Shown: piece by piece, positions 1-7,526 of the stretch
How positions within the stretch are numbered: the stretch's first letter is position 1
Layout: each line of letters opens with the position of its first letter
NCBI GenBank assembly: GCA_002435305.1
Contig: DJMH01000002.1
Span: 554-19,553, forward strand
Origin: Dehalococcoidia bacterium UBA6495
GTDB taxonomy: Bacteria > Chloroflexota > Dehalococcoidia > Lucifugimonadales > UBA826
DNA: 19,000 bases
Direction of reading: 5' to 3'
Translations under genes and position numbers: made by a program
Notes under the pieces: model-generated
Seen by the model: only the letters and a program-made list of their open reading frames with translations
The model's database searches: none
Told to the model about the DNA's origin: nothing

Positions 1-467
1 GAGGGTAGGATCGCCACACCCAAAGTGGCTAGGTATTTCATGTTATCCAGATGTATTGCATTAAGTGGAGACTCTCGTGGAACCATTACTAAAGGTCTTC
101 TCTCCTTTAGACAAACATCGGCAGCTCTTCTCATTAAATTATCTGATAGACCTTTTGCTACCGCAGAAATTGTTGCCATACTCGATGGGACTATTGCCAT
201 TCCAGCAGTTGGGTAAGTTCCACTCGCTATAGGTGCCTTAAAATCCCCGATCGCAAAATGCTCAAAATTATTATGGTATGACCATTCTTCCACATTTTCT
301 CCATAGGACATACTCATCTCGTGCTGCCATACGATTCGTGCTGGGTTTGACGCGACCAGTGATACACCTACATTTTTGTTTAGCAAGGCGTCGACAGTTT
401 TGGCAGCTAAAAGGGATCCACTAGCGCCAGATATACCTACTACAATTCGTGACTCCAGGTTTTTCAT
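1..467 (-). CDS. ubiX: UbiX-like flavin prenyltransferase, C-terminus cut by window edge
   Basis: Expected to attach dimethylallyl phosphate to FMN, making the prenylated flavin cofactor that UbiD decarboxylases need. I translated the minus strand from the ATG at 465-467; 155 residues are visible and the frame runs off the left edge. Family proteins are about 190-200 residues, so roughly 35-45 are missing. Visible signatures are the N-terminal flavin-binding loop GISGASG (residues 11-17), VPSSM (93-97) and the stretch at about 107-143 with NLMRRAADV, LKERRPLV, PRESP and HLDNM, which is highly typical of UbiX. The start lies 2 bases after the UbiA stop, so it is translated from the same message as the upstream ubiD and ubiA homologues. 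In organisms using the futalosine route the equivalent is called MqnM. Family assignment is firm; which quinone it serves is inference. Confidence 0.93.
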   Translation of the reverse strand, partial: MKNLESRIVVGISGASGSLLAAKTVDALLNKNVGVSLVASNPARIVWQHEMSMSYGENVEEWSYHNNFEHFAIGDFKAPIASGTYPTAGMAIVPSSMATISAVAKGLSDNLMRRAADVCLKERRPLVMVPRESPLNAIHLDNMKYLATLGVAILP

Positions 468-469
468 TT

Positions 470-1336
470 TCACACCATTAGTGATGTAATTGTACCTAAC
501 AACATGGAACAAGATACAAAAGCGTTGATTCTCATGAAGCTCATCCCCATTCTCGATAGATCGCTAGGTGTTACTAGTCGATATTTGTAGACAAGGAAAA
601 TTAAGGTTAATCCGCAACCACCATAATAAAATAATCCTAGTTCCATCCATACACCTAGTATGATTAGACACAACACAGCCAACACATCCATGCCCTGTGC
701 AATTTTAAAGGCTTTAGTGATTCCAAAACGAGATGCGACTGAATGTAATTTCTCCTTTTTCTGAAAAGAAACATCTTGCGTATGGTAGATGATGTCGAAA
801 CTGCCAGCCCAAAGGGCCACTGAAGTAGAAAGTAAAACAGGCTGCCATTCTAGTTTGCCCACCATCCCGATCCAAGCTGCTGAAGGGGCTATGGCGAGAG
901 CCCATCCAAGAAGAATATTAGCCAACCAAGTAAATCTCTTGGTAAATGGATATACCACAAGGTATATGAGAGCGAGTGGGGCCAGTATTAATGCTAAGGT
1001 GTTGAGCATGTAGGCGCAGAACATGAATATGAGTGACGAAATTATGCCAGGGACTAACAAATCGGTAACAGAAAGGATCCCACTTGGAAGGTGTCTCTGC
1101 GACGACCGTGGACTTTTTGAGTCTATGTGTCTGTCTATAATTCTATTGGCAATCATACCCACGGTTCGAGCTGACACCATTGCAAGAGTTATCCAAAAAA
1201 ATCTTTCAAAATCCGGTATACCCTGAATCGCGAGGAGCATTCCTATGTAGGCAAAAGGGAGTGAAAAAATTGATTCTTGAAACTTTATTGCATCAAAGAA
1301 ATTGGGCACTTTTGGCCAAATACTGTTAAAGAGCAT
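470..1336 (-). CDS. UbiA-like polyprenyltransferase (MqnP-type candidate)
   Basis: An integral membrane enzyme of the UbiA superfamily, which transfers a polyprenyl chain from its diphosphate onto an aromatic acid. With the ATG at 1334-1336 it is 288 residues. The first Asp-rich motif is NRIIDRHID (about residues 64-72), followed by SPRSSQRHLPSG. The second is around DIIYHTQDVSFQ (about 181-192), followed by LHSVASRFG. These match the UbiA-like subfamily that accompanies UbiD/UbiX homologues in menaquinone producers better than E. coli UbiA. About eight hydrophobic helices fill the remainder. A TTG at 1343-1345 overlapping the ubiD stop would add three residues; neither start has a clear Shine-Dalgarno sequence, and the ATG leaves enough room before the conserved KFQESIFSLPFA segment. 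The gene sits directly between ubiD and ubiX homologues. Confidence 0.9.
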   Translation of the reverse strand: MLFNSIWPKVPNFFDAIKFQESIFSLPFAYIGMLLAIQGIPDFERFFWITLAMVSARTVGMIANRIIDRHIDSKSPRSSQRHLPSGILSVTDLLVPGIISSLIFMFCAYMLNTLALILAPLALIYLVVYPFTKRFTWLANILLGWALAIAPSAAWIGMVGKLEWQPVLLSTSVALWAGSFDIIYHTQDVSFQKKEKLHSVASRFGITKAFKIAQGMDVLAVLCLIILGVWMELGLFYYGGCGLTLIFLVYKYRLVTPSDLSRMGMSFMRINAFVSCSMLLGTITSLMV

Positions 1337-1341
1337 GAGTA

Positions 1342-2796
1342 TCAAAAACCGTATTCTGACCAGCGATCGGTGACTAATAATTTTATCTCATCTGACATTA
1401 TTACATCCGGAGGCCAAATTCTTTTTCTTCCATCAAGGGCTGTCTTTTTAGTAGCATCGATTCCAAGCTTGCTCCCGTATTTCGGGATTGGGCTTGCATG
1501 ATCTAAGTCATCAACAGGTCCTTCAGTGATCACTATGTCTGTATCTGGATTAATATTGCTAGTAACCCGCCAGGTAACTTCAGATAGATCCTGGACGTTT
1601 ACTGTGTCGTCTACAATTATTATTCCTTTTGACAACATCATCAATCCTAATCCCCAAATCGCATTCATGACCTTTCTGGTGTGTCCTGGATATTCTTTTT
1701 TCATTGAAACGATAACCAAATTGTGGAAAACACCTTCTGCTGGCATATTAATATCCACCACCTCTGGCAAGGTTAATTGGAGTGCAGGGAGCATTAATCT
1801 CTCCACAGCTTTTCCCATAAAAAAATCTTCGGACGGTGGCCTTCCTACGACGGTGGCGGGGTATATGGGCTGTCTTCTATGTGTCAAAGCAGTCAGATGA
1901 AAAACCGGATAATCATCCTCAAGAGAATAGTATCCAGTGTGATCACCGAATGGGCCCTCCTCTTTCAATTCTCCAGGGACTACGTAACCTTCCAACACCG
2001 CTTCTGAATGGGCGGGTACTTCCAGGTCAACTGTTTTACATTTGATCATTTCGACAGATGAGTTTCTTAATACCCCTGATACCGCGATCTCGTCCATGTC
2101 AGGAGGTAACGGAAGAGCTCCTGTCCAGATAGTAACAGGGTCGGAACCCAACGCAATGGCAACCTCCATCTTCGGTAACTTCAACAGTTCGCCCGACCTG
2201 TAGTGGCTTGCTCCAACTTTATGTGACTGCCAATGCATGCCCGCAGTGTGAGAATCATAAATTTGCATACGATAGGTACCAACATTTCTTTTCCCTGAGC
2301 TAGGATCTTTAGAAATTACCAGTGGTAGGGTTATATATCTGCCGCCGTCCATTGGCCAGCAGGTCAGGTGAGGTAAGTAATTTAAATCGGCATCTTGCCC
2401 TATCTTTACTATTTCCTGACAGGGAGCGGATGAAATTCTTTTGGGCTGCGTCCGGGCCAGGTTTGCCATGTCTTTGAGGGCTTTCAGTTTGTCTAACATT
2501 GACTCGGGAGGTGTTTTCACGATTCCCAGAATATCACGGACTTTCTGAGTTAAATCATCGGTATTTTCTACCCCCAAAGCCCAAGCCATTCGTTGATGTG
2601 TACCAAATAGGTTTGTTACAACAGGTATCGTGAATCCTTCTACATTACGGAAGTACAGGACAGGCCCCCCCGATTTAACTGCCCTATCGGTTATTTCGCT
2701 TATTTCTAAATCTCTGCTTACACGAGCATCAATATATTGAACTTGATTTTTAGAATCCAAAAAACTGATGAATTCTCTCAGGTCTTTATAGCTCAT
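1342..2796 (-). CDS. ubiD: UbiD-family decarboxylase
   Basis: A prenylated-FMN-dependent decarboxylase of the UbiD/MqnL class, expected to remove the ring carboxylate from a prenylated quinone precursor. Starting at the ATG at 2794-2796 it has 484 residues, the normal length. Key positions are visible: NVGTYRMQ (171-178) with the catalytic Arg176, and EEGPFGDHTGYY (279-290) with Glu280 and Asp285 in the E-x4-[D/E] pattern, of the Asp form I recall for E. coli UbiD rather than the fungal Fdc1 Glu form. GRPPSEDFF lies near 317-325, and a SKLGIDATKK segment near the C-terminus is typical of the family. The frame is open 138 bases further upstream, but that would overlap the preceding gene by over 130 bases and lies outside the family fold. 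The start is 4 bases after the previous stop, so the gene is almost certainly co-transcribed with it. Confidence 0.93.
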   Translation of the reverse strand: MSYKDLREFISFLDSKNQVQYIDARVSRDLEISEITDRAVKSGGPVLYFRNVEGFTIPVVTNLFGTHQRMAWALGVENTDDLTQKVRDILGIVKTPPESMLDKLKALKDMANLARTQPKRISSAPCQEIVKIGQDADLNYLPHLTCWPMDGGRYITLPLVISKDPSSGKRNVGTYRMQIYDSHTAGMHWQSHKVGASHYRSGELLKLPKMEVAIALGSDPVTIWTGALPLPPDMDEIAVSGVLRNSSVEMIKCKTVDLEVPAHSEAVLEGYVVPGELKEEGPFGDHTGYYSLEDDYPVFHLTALTHRRQPIYPATVVGRPPSEDFFMGKAVERLMLPALQLTLPEVVDINMPAEGVFHNLVIVSMKKEYPGHTRKVMNAIWGLGLMMLSKGIIIVDDTVNVQDLSEVTWRVTSNINPDTDIVITEGPVDDLDHASPIPKYGSKLGIDATKKTALDGRKRIWPPDVIMSDEIKLLVTDRWSEYGF

Positions 2797-2800
2797 TTCT

Positions 2801-3943
2801 TTATAACCTAGTTCTGTTGTTGCGAAGTTCTGTTGAAGACAAATCCATTCTGAACTGTGATTCGGGTATATCGTTAAACATGGAAATAAATGCTTCTGGT
2901 ATCGCCACGTCAAATATAGTATTAAATTCGCCATTTTGGAGACGCCCTGCCACTAGAAAATTGCATTTATTATCCTTGACCTTCTGCAAGGATGTGTACA
3001 TATTTTGGGCATTATTGTCATAGTATTTGGGGTCCACCAATCGTAGAGCCGTATCGCTCCCTATAATAAAAGTCGAATTTTTGAATATACCGGATTTTTC
3101 GGCAAACAACGGGGCGCAAGTTAGAATCACTGTCTCTGACTTCTCAAATTGGGATACTCTGTTCTTTATCTCACCCGGTTGAAGTGGAGGCTTATCCACA
3201 TTTGTTACAGATATTTCGAAGGCTACGGGAGCTCCTAAAATATCAGATGCAAGTTTTGATAACTTTATGTGTCCTTGGTGTATTGGGTTAAACGACCCAG
3301 ACAATATGCCACCTTCGAAACTTTTATCTAATCCCACTAGATCAGACCCAGCGGAAGTGATAGAACTAATATGCTCACCCATCAACGAATCAAGATCAGA
3401 AGAGAATTCCGTCTCATCTATAGAAACAGATTCCAACTCGTTTAATTCCACACTTAATGTACTGTTATCTAGTAGTTTTTCTTCTATGTATTGCACGATT
3501 AGTGAACTCACAAGTTCTTCCTCTTCAACTCTGCTCCTTTCTCCCTTTTTGAGAATTAGGTGAGCTACATACTTTAATCTCGGACCCCATAATCCAATAA
3601 ACGCCTGATTAGGGCCTCTTCTTTTTCTATTCGTAGATATCGCCCCCGTACATGAAACTCCAATGATGTCCATCTCGTTGCCATATTGAGTTCCTCGTTT
3701 ATATGCAGCCTTTGCCATCGACAACGCCGTTGTTTTAGACACGTATTGCCCAGGTACTTCTCCGATGTAGCTATTTAGAGATTCATTGGAATATGGAATG
3801 GTTGCTTCGAGCAAAGTTTTCGATGCGCCAGGAACACCCAATAACCAATTAATTGATTGGGAGCCTACTCCAGAGACAGACATGACCAGCTTTGTCTTAG
3901 AATTGTGTATTCGAGTAATGGAATATTCTAGGTTGGAATTCAT
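2801..3943 (-). CDS. Fusion: CinA C-terminal-like domain plus NMNAT-type nucleotidyltransferase domain
   Basis: A 380-residue two-domain protein. Residues about 15-155 resemble the CinA C-terminal (nicotinamide-nucleotide amidohydrolase-like) fold: a start like VMSVSG, LLGVPGASKTLLEATIPYSNESL (30s-50s, given in part), VSKTTALSMAKAA (68-80) and VSCTGAIS (96-103). Residues about 210-375 are a class I nucleotidyltransferase domain with SGSFNPIHQGH (215-225), the phosphate-binding GxFxPxHxGH signature, and DLSSTELR (367-374), equivalent to the ISSTxxR motif that grips the nucleotide. Combining a pyridine-nucleotide amidohydrolase-like and an adenylyltransferase-like module suggests a pyridine-nucleotide salvage or repair role, but the substrate cannot be read. 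It is first in the run with ubiD, ubiA and ubiX. I know of similar domain pairings in plant and bacterial uncharacterised proteins. The ATG at 3941-3943 has only a weak, distant AGGTG. Confidence 0.82.
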   Translation of the reverse strand: MNSNLEYSITRIHNSKTKLVMSVSGVGSQSINWLLGVPGASKTLLEATIPYSNESLNSYIGEVPGQYVSKTTALSMAKAAYKRGTQYGNEMDIIGVSCTGAISTNRKRRGPNQAFIGLWGPRLKYVAHLILKKGERSRVEEEELVSSLIVQYIEEKLLDNSTLSVELNELESVSIDETEFSSDLDSLMGEHISSITSAGSDLVGLDKSFEGGILSGSFNPIHQGHIKLSKLASDILGAPVAFEISVTNVDKPPLQPGEIKNRVSQFEKSETVILTCAPLFAEKSGIFKNSTFIIGSDTALRLVDPKYYDNNAQNMYTSLQKVKDNKCNFLVAGRLQNGEFNTIFDVAIPEAFISMFNDIPESQFRMDLSSTELRNNRTRL

Positions 3944-4002
3944 ATATCTAGGGCACCTAACCTGTCAGACATCCATGTGCTGGTATTAACCGGCCGCCAT
4001 TG

Positions 4003-4018
4003 CACAAATGATTTTGTG
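4003..4018. promoter_or_regulatory. 16-bp inverted repeat upstream of the CinA/nucleotidyltransferase gene
   Basis: CACAAA at 4003-4008 and TTTGTG at 4013-4018 are perfect inverted 6-mers around a 4-base centre. The element lies about 60-75 bases upstream of the ATG at 3943, in the gap between the HPP remnant and the start of the minus-strand quinone run. Its size and position suit an operator for a dimeric regulator, but a 6+4+6 palindrome can arise by chance in A+T-rich DNA and I see no second copy in the window. I could not find a convincing -35/-10 pair for this run; an A+T-rich patch near 4042-4050 is the only hint. Confidence 0.25.
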
Positions 4019-4078
4019 ATACGTAAGTTTTGCAACACAGACATATTTATATGGTACAGAAATCTCCGAAGATGCTTA

Positions 4079-4650
4079 TTAAAGGAGATTCACCATTTTA
4101 TCACGGAGGGCGATCCTCACTCCAGAAAGCAAGCCGGCACTAACCATTATGAATATCAGGGAGGATCAATCGACCCCCATATTTGGTTCACAGCATTGGA
4201 TTATTAGTCTTAGGGAGGTGCCCGCCGCCGCTGGCTGTTCAGTGTTGGTAACCACCATCAAAAATATGCCAATCCCGACTGATAGAGCTGCGGCCACATC
4301 GAGGAAGTAACGGTTTTCTAATACCATTTGGATCAAAAGTGGGGATTGAAGGATCAGGGCGATTACGGTTCCTATAAAGGCTGCTAAAAAGTGCCCTCCA
4401 ATTACTTTGCGAAGCGTTGCAGCCACACTGTTTGGAATTACAAATATCGTAAATGCAAAGGGCGCAATTCCGACCACTACCGCGGTTTTGAAGTATCTCT
4501 AATAAGTAATATAAGTATCAGTGATATCGAGGCAAGGCAGCATTGTAGGAAATAGTGGTTCCATCGAGAATGGATGTATTGGTCTAATACGTGCGGCCGG
4601 AATCCATGAGGAGAAGTTAGGTGAGCTAAGTGAAGGTCAGGATGTGGCAT
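4079..4650 (-). pseudogene. HPP-family membrane protein, broken by a frameshift and an in-frame stop
   Basis: Three pieces read in order on the minus strand form one HPP-family integral membrane protein. Piece 1 (4650 down to about 4490) carries RWNHYFLQCCLASISLILIL, the usual first helix, and stops with TAG at 4477-4479. Piece 2, in another frame, begins about 4492 (FKTAVVVGIAPFAF) and contains FVIPNSVAATLRKVIGGH, a family hallmark, and MVVTNTEQPAAAGTSL, a variant of the family's TEHPPAAGTAL. It stops at a TGA (4166-4168). Piece 3, in the same frame as piece 2, reads SSLIFIMVSAGLLSGVRIAL and ends at a TAA (4079-4081), where the final helix and tail should be. One lost base near 4484-4503 would join pieces 1 and 2. 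Two independent lesions favour a decaying gene over a single sequencing error. The start could be the ATG at 4650 or a TTG at 4674. HPP proteins are membrane proteins, some linked to nitrite transport. Confidence 0.75.
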
Positions 4651-4819
4651 GTGAAAGCCTTTTGGTGCTCTCAATTGTTATTTACTCCCGATATTCCCAG
4701 TTGTTTAAGCTTATCTTTTAAGGATATCGGTGCTTTTAGGATCGGAATGGCCAATTTTAGCTACATTCTCCTCAATTAAAGGAATATATAACCCTTGCAA
4801 ATGCCTCCTTTTAACTGAC

Positions 4820-4828
4820 TGGTATAAT
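4820..4828 (+). promoter_or_regulatory. Second candidate promoter, extended -10 type
   Basis: TGGTATAAT at 4820-4828 fits the extended -10 pattern TGnTATAAT, which can work without a good -35; none is present at the right spacing. A start near 4835 would give a leader of about 80 bases to trkH, overlapping the other promoter at 4855-4883. The rest of 4675-4915 is A+T-rich and holds no gene that I can see. Confidence 0.4.
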
Positions 4829-4854
4829 TAAAGGCTACTTTGAAATATAAACAA

Positions 4855-4883
4855 TTAGCAGATTATCAAGACTCTTTTATAAT
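4855..4883 (+). promoter_or_regulatory. Sigma-70-like promoter for the potassium-uptake run
   Basis: A perfect TATAAT at 4878-4883 lies 17 bases downstream of TTAGCA (4855-4860), which matches the -35 consensus at four of six positions. Transcription would start near 4890, giving a leader of about 26 bases before the trkH ATG at 4916. It is the best-spaced promoter I can see in the window. Confidence 0.55.
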
Positions 4884-4915
4884 TATTCACGGTTTATCTC
4901 ACATAGAATCATAAA

Positions 4916-6346
4916 ATGGATACTAGGTTCAACAAACGCCTTGGCGATATTTTCATAACAAAACCTAGGCGATCAGAAATAGCTCCTATCACCTTTAATG
5001 TCAATCAGAGGAGAATAAATACCCGTACTTTTTCCTCTCCTCTCATATTGATTGGGGTGTTTTTGGCTTTGATATTAGTGGGAGCCCTTTTGCTTTCGGC
5101 TCCATTTGCTCATCATGAACAAGGGTGGGGAGATCCAGTTTTATCAATATTTACCGCCACCTCTGCTGTGACAGTTACTGGTTTAATCATAGTAGATACG
5201 GCCACTTATTGGACTCCAAGTGGTCAGGTGATTATTTTGCTTCTTATGTTTGTGGGGGGACTAGGATTTATGACTCTAGCCGCCTTCTTATTGGCTGTTC
5301 TTGGTCAGAGAGTTTCAATGGCCCAGAGATTGCTCATTAGGGAAACTCTGGGAAGCGAAAATATGGGAGGGATCCAGAGACTAAGCGTTACGATAGTTGC
5401 AGCTGCTATATCAATTCAGATTATAGGTTTTTTGGCTTTGTTCGCAAGGTTCTTATTTTCGGAATCTCTAGGGGAGGCCGCCTGGCAAGCCTTGTTCCAT
5501 TCGGTTTCTGGATTCAATAATGCAGGGTTTGTTATTTTGAACCACTCTGATGGTCTGCATGCTTTCAGGGAAGATTTTGTTGTTTTAAGCATAATAGGAT
5601 GGCTGATAATTCTGGGATCGTTAAGTTTTTGGGTAGTCGTTGACCTCGTCTCTAAGGACTCGATCAGAAAATTTTCTTTAGTGAGCAAAATAGTATTATC
5701 AATGACGATAGTATTAATAATCACCGGGGCTTTATTCTTCTTTTTTGCTGAAAGTAACAATCCTAAAACAATTGGAGATTTGCCATTAAACACTCAAATT
5801 GGTGTATCAATTTTTGAGGGTGTGAGTGGCCGTACAGCTGGATTTTCGACAATAGATTATCGGTATGCTAGGCCTGCGACGGATGTGTTTATGTCTCTTT
5901 TGATGTTTATTGGCGGTGCGACGGGGTCAGTCGCCGGCGGCATTAAGGTAACAACCTTTTTTATTATCGTTCTCAGCGTAGTAGCTATAATTAGAGAAAG
6001 AGCGGATGTGACAGCATTTGGTAGAGAAATATCTCCTACCACAGTCCGGAGATCCTATGCTGTGGCATTAATTTGTTTGGCTTTTATATTCCTATGTACT
6101 TTATGTCTGGCCCTTACTAACAGCCATGTGCTAATAAGGGATTTAGCATTTGAATCTGTTTCAGCTTTCGGTACAGTTGGCCTTAGTACTGGCGCTACCG
6201 GTGAGCTAAATGGGTTAGGGCATGTGATAGTTGCAATTACTATGTTTATCGGTCGAGTAGGGCCTATTATAGTAGGTCTCAGAATGGTTCCCAATAGGGA
6301 AGCGAGCCCATATCGGTATGCTACAGAACCAGTTACAATTGGCTAG
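4916..6346 (+). CDS. trkH: TrkH/KtrB-family potassium channel subunit
   Basis: The membrane subunit of a Trk/Ktr potassium-uptake system, 476 residues, normal length. Four repeated membrane-pore-membrane units are visible through their filter segments: TSAVTVTGL (82-90), HSVSGFNNAGF (195-205), EGVSGRTAGFST (301-312) and ESVSAFGTVGLSTG (413-426), each with the conserved selectivity glycine. MFIGGATGSVAGGIK (330-344) and MFIGRVGP (443-450) are also family-typical. A basic, polar tail of about 40 residues precedes the first helix. The ATG at 4916 follows an A-rich leader with no strong Shine-Dalgarno sequence. The next gene encodes its cytoplasmic RCK regulator, 30 bases downstream. Confidence 0.95.
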   Translation: MDTRFNKRLGDIFITKPRRSEIAPITFNVNQRRINTRTFSSPLILIGVFLALILVGALLLSAPFAHHEQGWGDPVLSIFTATSAVTVTGLIIVDTATYWTPSGQVIILLLMFVGGLGFMTLAAFLLAVLGQRVSMAQRLLIRETLGSENMGGIQRLSVTIVAAAISIQIIGFLALFARFLFSESLGEAAWQALFHSVSGFNNAGFVILNHSDGLHAFREDFVVLSIIGWLIILGSLSFWVVVDLVSKDSIRKFSLVSKIVLSMTIVLIITGALFFFFAESNNPKTIGDLPLNTQIGVSIFEGVSGRTAGFSTIDYRYARPATDVFMSLLMFIGGATGSVAGGIKVTTFFIIVLSVVAIIRERADVTAFGREISPTTVRRSYAVALICLAFIFLCTLCLALTNSHVLIRDLAFESVSAFGTVGLSTGATGELNGLGHVIVAITMFIGRVGPIIVGLRMVPNREASPYRYATEPVTIG

Positions 6347-6376
6347 TGTATAAAATGTACGCCAAAGGTAATTTTT

Positions 6377-7063
6377 ATGGCTAACAAACAGGTTGCAGTT
6401 ATCGGTCTTGGAAGATTTGGAGTTAGTACCACTCGTACTCTCTATAACCTTGGCCATGATGTCTTGGCTATTGATAAAGATGAGGCCAGGGTTCAGTCAG
6501 TGTTGGGCCAGTGCACCTACGCTGTATCTGCAGAATGTACCAATGAGAGTGCACTTAGAGATCTAGGAATTCAGGATTATGATGTGGCTATAATTACTAT
6601 CGAGACTAACATAGCAGATAGTGTTATGGCATGCGTTCTATTAAAGACTATTGGCGTAAACACAATTGTGGCTCGAGCTCGGGATTCATTACATGCTAGT
6701 ACTCTGAGGAGGATAGGAGTGGACAGGATTATTCAGCCTGAGGAAGAGATGGGAACTAGACTCGCCCATAGCCTGTTTAATGCTAGTGTTGAAGAATACC
6801 TGGAAATAACAAATAACTACGGTGTTAGTAGGTACAGGGTGCCAGAAAAATTGTCGGGAACTACACTTGAGGAAATAGGATTTACCAATAGCCGTGACAG
6901 TTATGGCATAACTGCTGTCGCTCTATGCAAAGGAAGGAAAGTAACCTTGAACCCGCCTGTGAATTCTAAAGTCGAATCTGGGGATTTTGTAATTGTTGCA
7001 GCTTTGGATAGCGACCTTGAAACCTTGGATGATTCGTCAGATGATTCGGAGGGACAGATTTAA
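6377..7063 (+). CDS. trkA: TrkA/KtrA-type potassium-uptake regulatory subunit (RCK-N plus RCK-C)
   Basis: A 228-residue cytoplasmic nucleotide-binding protein that forms the gating ring under TrkH. RCK-N has the Rossmann glycine loop GLGRFG (10-15) with an acidic Asp33 at the end of strand 2, implying NAD(H) or adenine-nucleotide binding. RCK-C spans about 140-218 and ends in GDFVIVAALDSDL. The C-terminal tail is acidic and Asp/Ser-rich (about 215-228). An AAAGGT lies about 11 bases before the ATG. Size and layout are KtrA-like rather than the double-length E. coli TrkA. It is the only RCK protein in this locus with its own RCK-C domain. Confidence 0.94.
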   Translation: MANKQVAVIGLGRFGVSTTRTLYNLGHDVLAIDKDEARVQSVLGQCTYAVSAECTNESALRDLGIQDYDVAIITIETNIADSVMACVLLKTIGVNTIVARARDSLHASTLRRIGVDRIIQPEEEMGTRLAHSLFNASVEEYLEITNNYGVSRYRVPEKLSGTTLEEIGFTNSRDSYGITAVALCKGRKVTLNPPVNSKVESGDFVIVAALDSDLETLDDSSDDSEGQI

Positions 7064-7104
7064 CTTTTTTGTTAAGTTGAAATTCTTATTGAAGAGACGG
7101 ACTT

Positions 7105-7512
7105 ATGATCCTTGCAATAATAACAGGCTCGGCTAGTGATGAGTATGTAGCAACCACTGCCTCACGGTTGGCCAGGCAAATGAAATTTCCGATAAATTTA
7201 CTTTATGTGATAGAAGTCAACAGGAACCACCCGATCGATATGGAAATACCAAAGGACACCGAAAAAGGTGAAAAGGCTCTATCCCAAATGGAAAAGATAG
7301 TAAGTAAATTTAAGGTTAAATCAAAAGGGGAAATACTCCAAGCTAGATTCTCAGGGAGCGCAATCATTAGTCAGTCAGAGAATATTCAAGCAAAACTTAT
7401 TGTACTAGCACATAAGGAACAGGATTCTAACAATTTATACGACAATATTTGTCAATATGTGGCCGGCAACGCAAAATGTGACGTAATTATGTGTGCGAAC
7501 ACGGGTAAGTAG
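7105..7512 (+). CDS. Universal-stress-protein-like small protein
   Basis: A 135-residue protein with the Usp fold pattern: an N-terminal strand MILAIITGSASD, a helix with ASRLARQMKF, then LLYVIEV and a C-terminal LIVLAHKEQDS and CDVIMCAN. The C-terminal G-2x-G-9x-G-S/T signature of ATP-binding Usp proteins is absent (the region reads KEQDSNNLYDNI), so it probably belongs to the non-ATP-binding type or is a diverged signalling module. Genes of this family are often found beside ion transporters, where some bind nucleotides to control transport. It lies in the Trk run, 41 bases after trkA, followed 14 bases later by an RCK protein, so a role in potassium transport is likely but inferred. Confidence 0.75.
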   Translation: MILAIITGSASDEYVATTASRLARQMKFPINLLYVIEVNRNHPIDMEIPKDTEKGEKALSQMEKIVSKFKVKSKGEILQARFSGSAIISQSENIQAKLIVLAHKEQDSNNLYDNICQYVAGNAKCDVIMCANTGK

Positions 7513-7526
7513 GCTTTAGGAATTAA

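Noticed and set aside
1526..1900. A 124-codon open frame on the plus strand inside ubiD
   Set aside because: It is antisense to conserved UbiD motifs, with no family resemblance or ribosome-binding site.
2797..2934. A 46-residue N-terminal extension of the UbiD frame
   Set aside because: It overlaps the C-terminus of the preceding gene almost completely and adds residues not found in the family; the ATG at 2796 fits the 4-base gap.
4061..4090. AATCTCC/GGAGATT inverted repeat at the end of the HPP remnant as a terminator
   Set aside because: A 7-bp stem with a 16-base loop and no proper T-run after it is not convincing.
4477..4674. A separate small gene encoding a short hydrophobic protein
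   Set aside because: It is the N-terminal part of the HPP protein, cut off by a frameshift; the next frame continues the same family alignment.
7060..7075. TTAAC/GTTAA hairpin after trkA
   Set aside because: It has only five A+T-rich pairs and the run continues through it, so termination there is unlikely.
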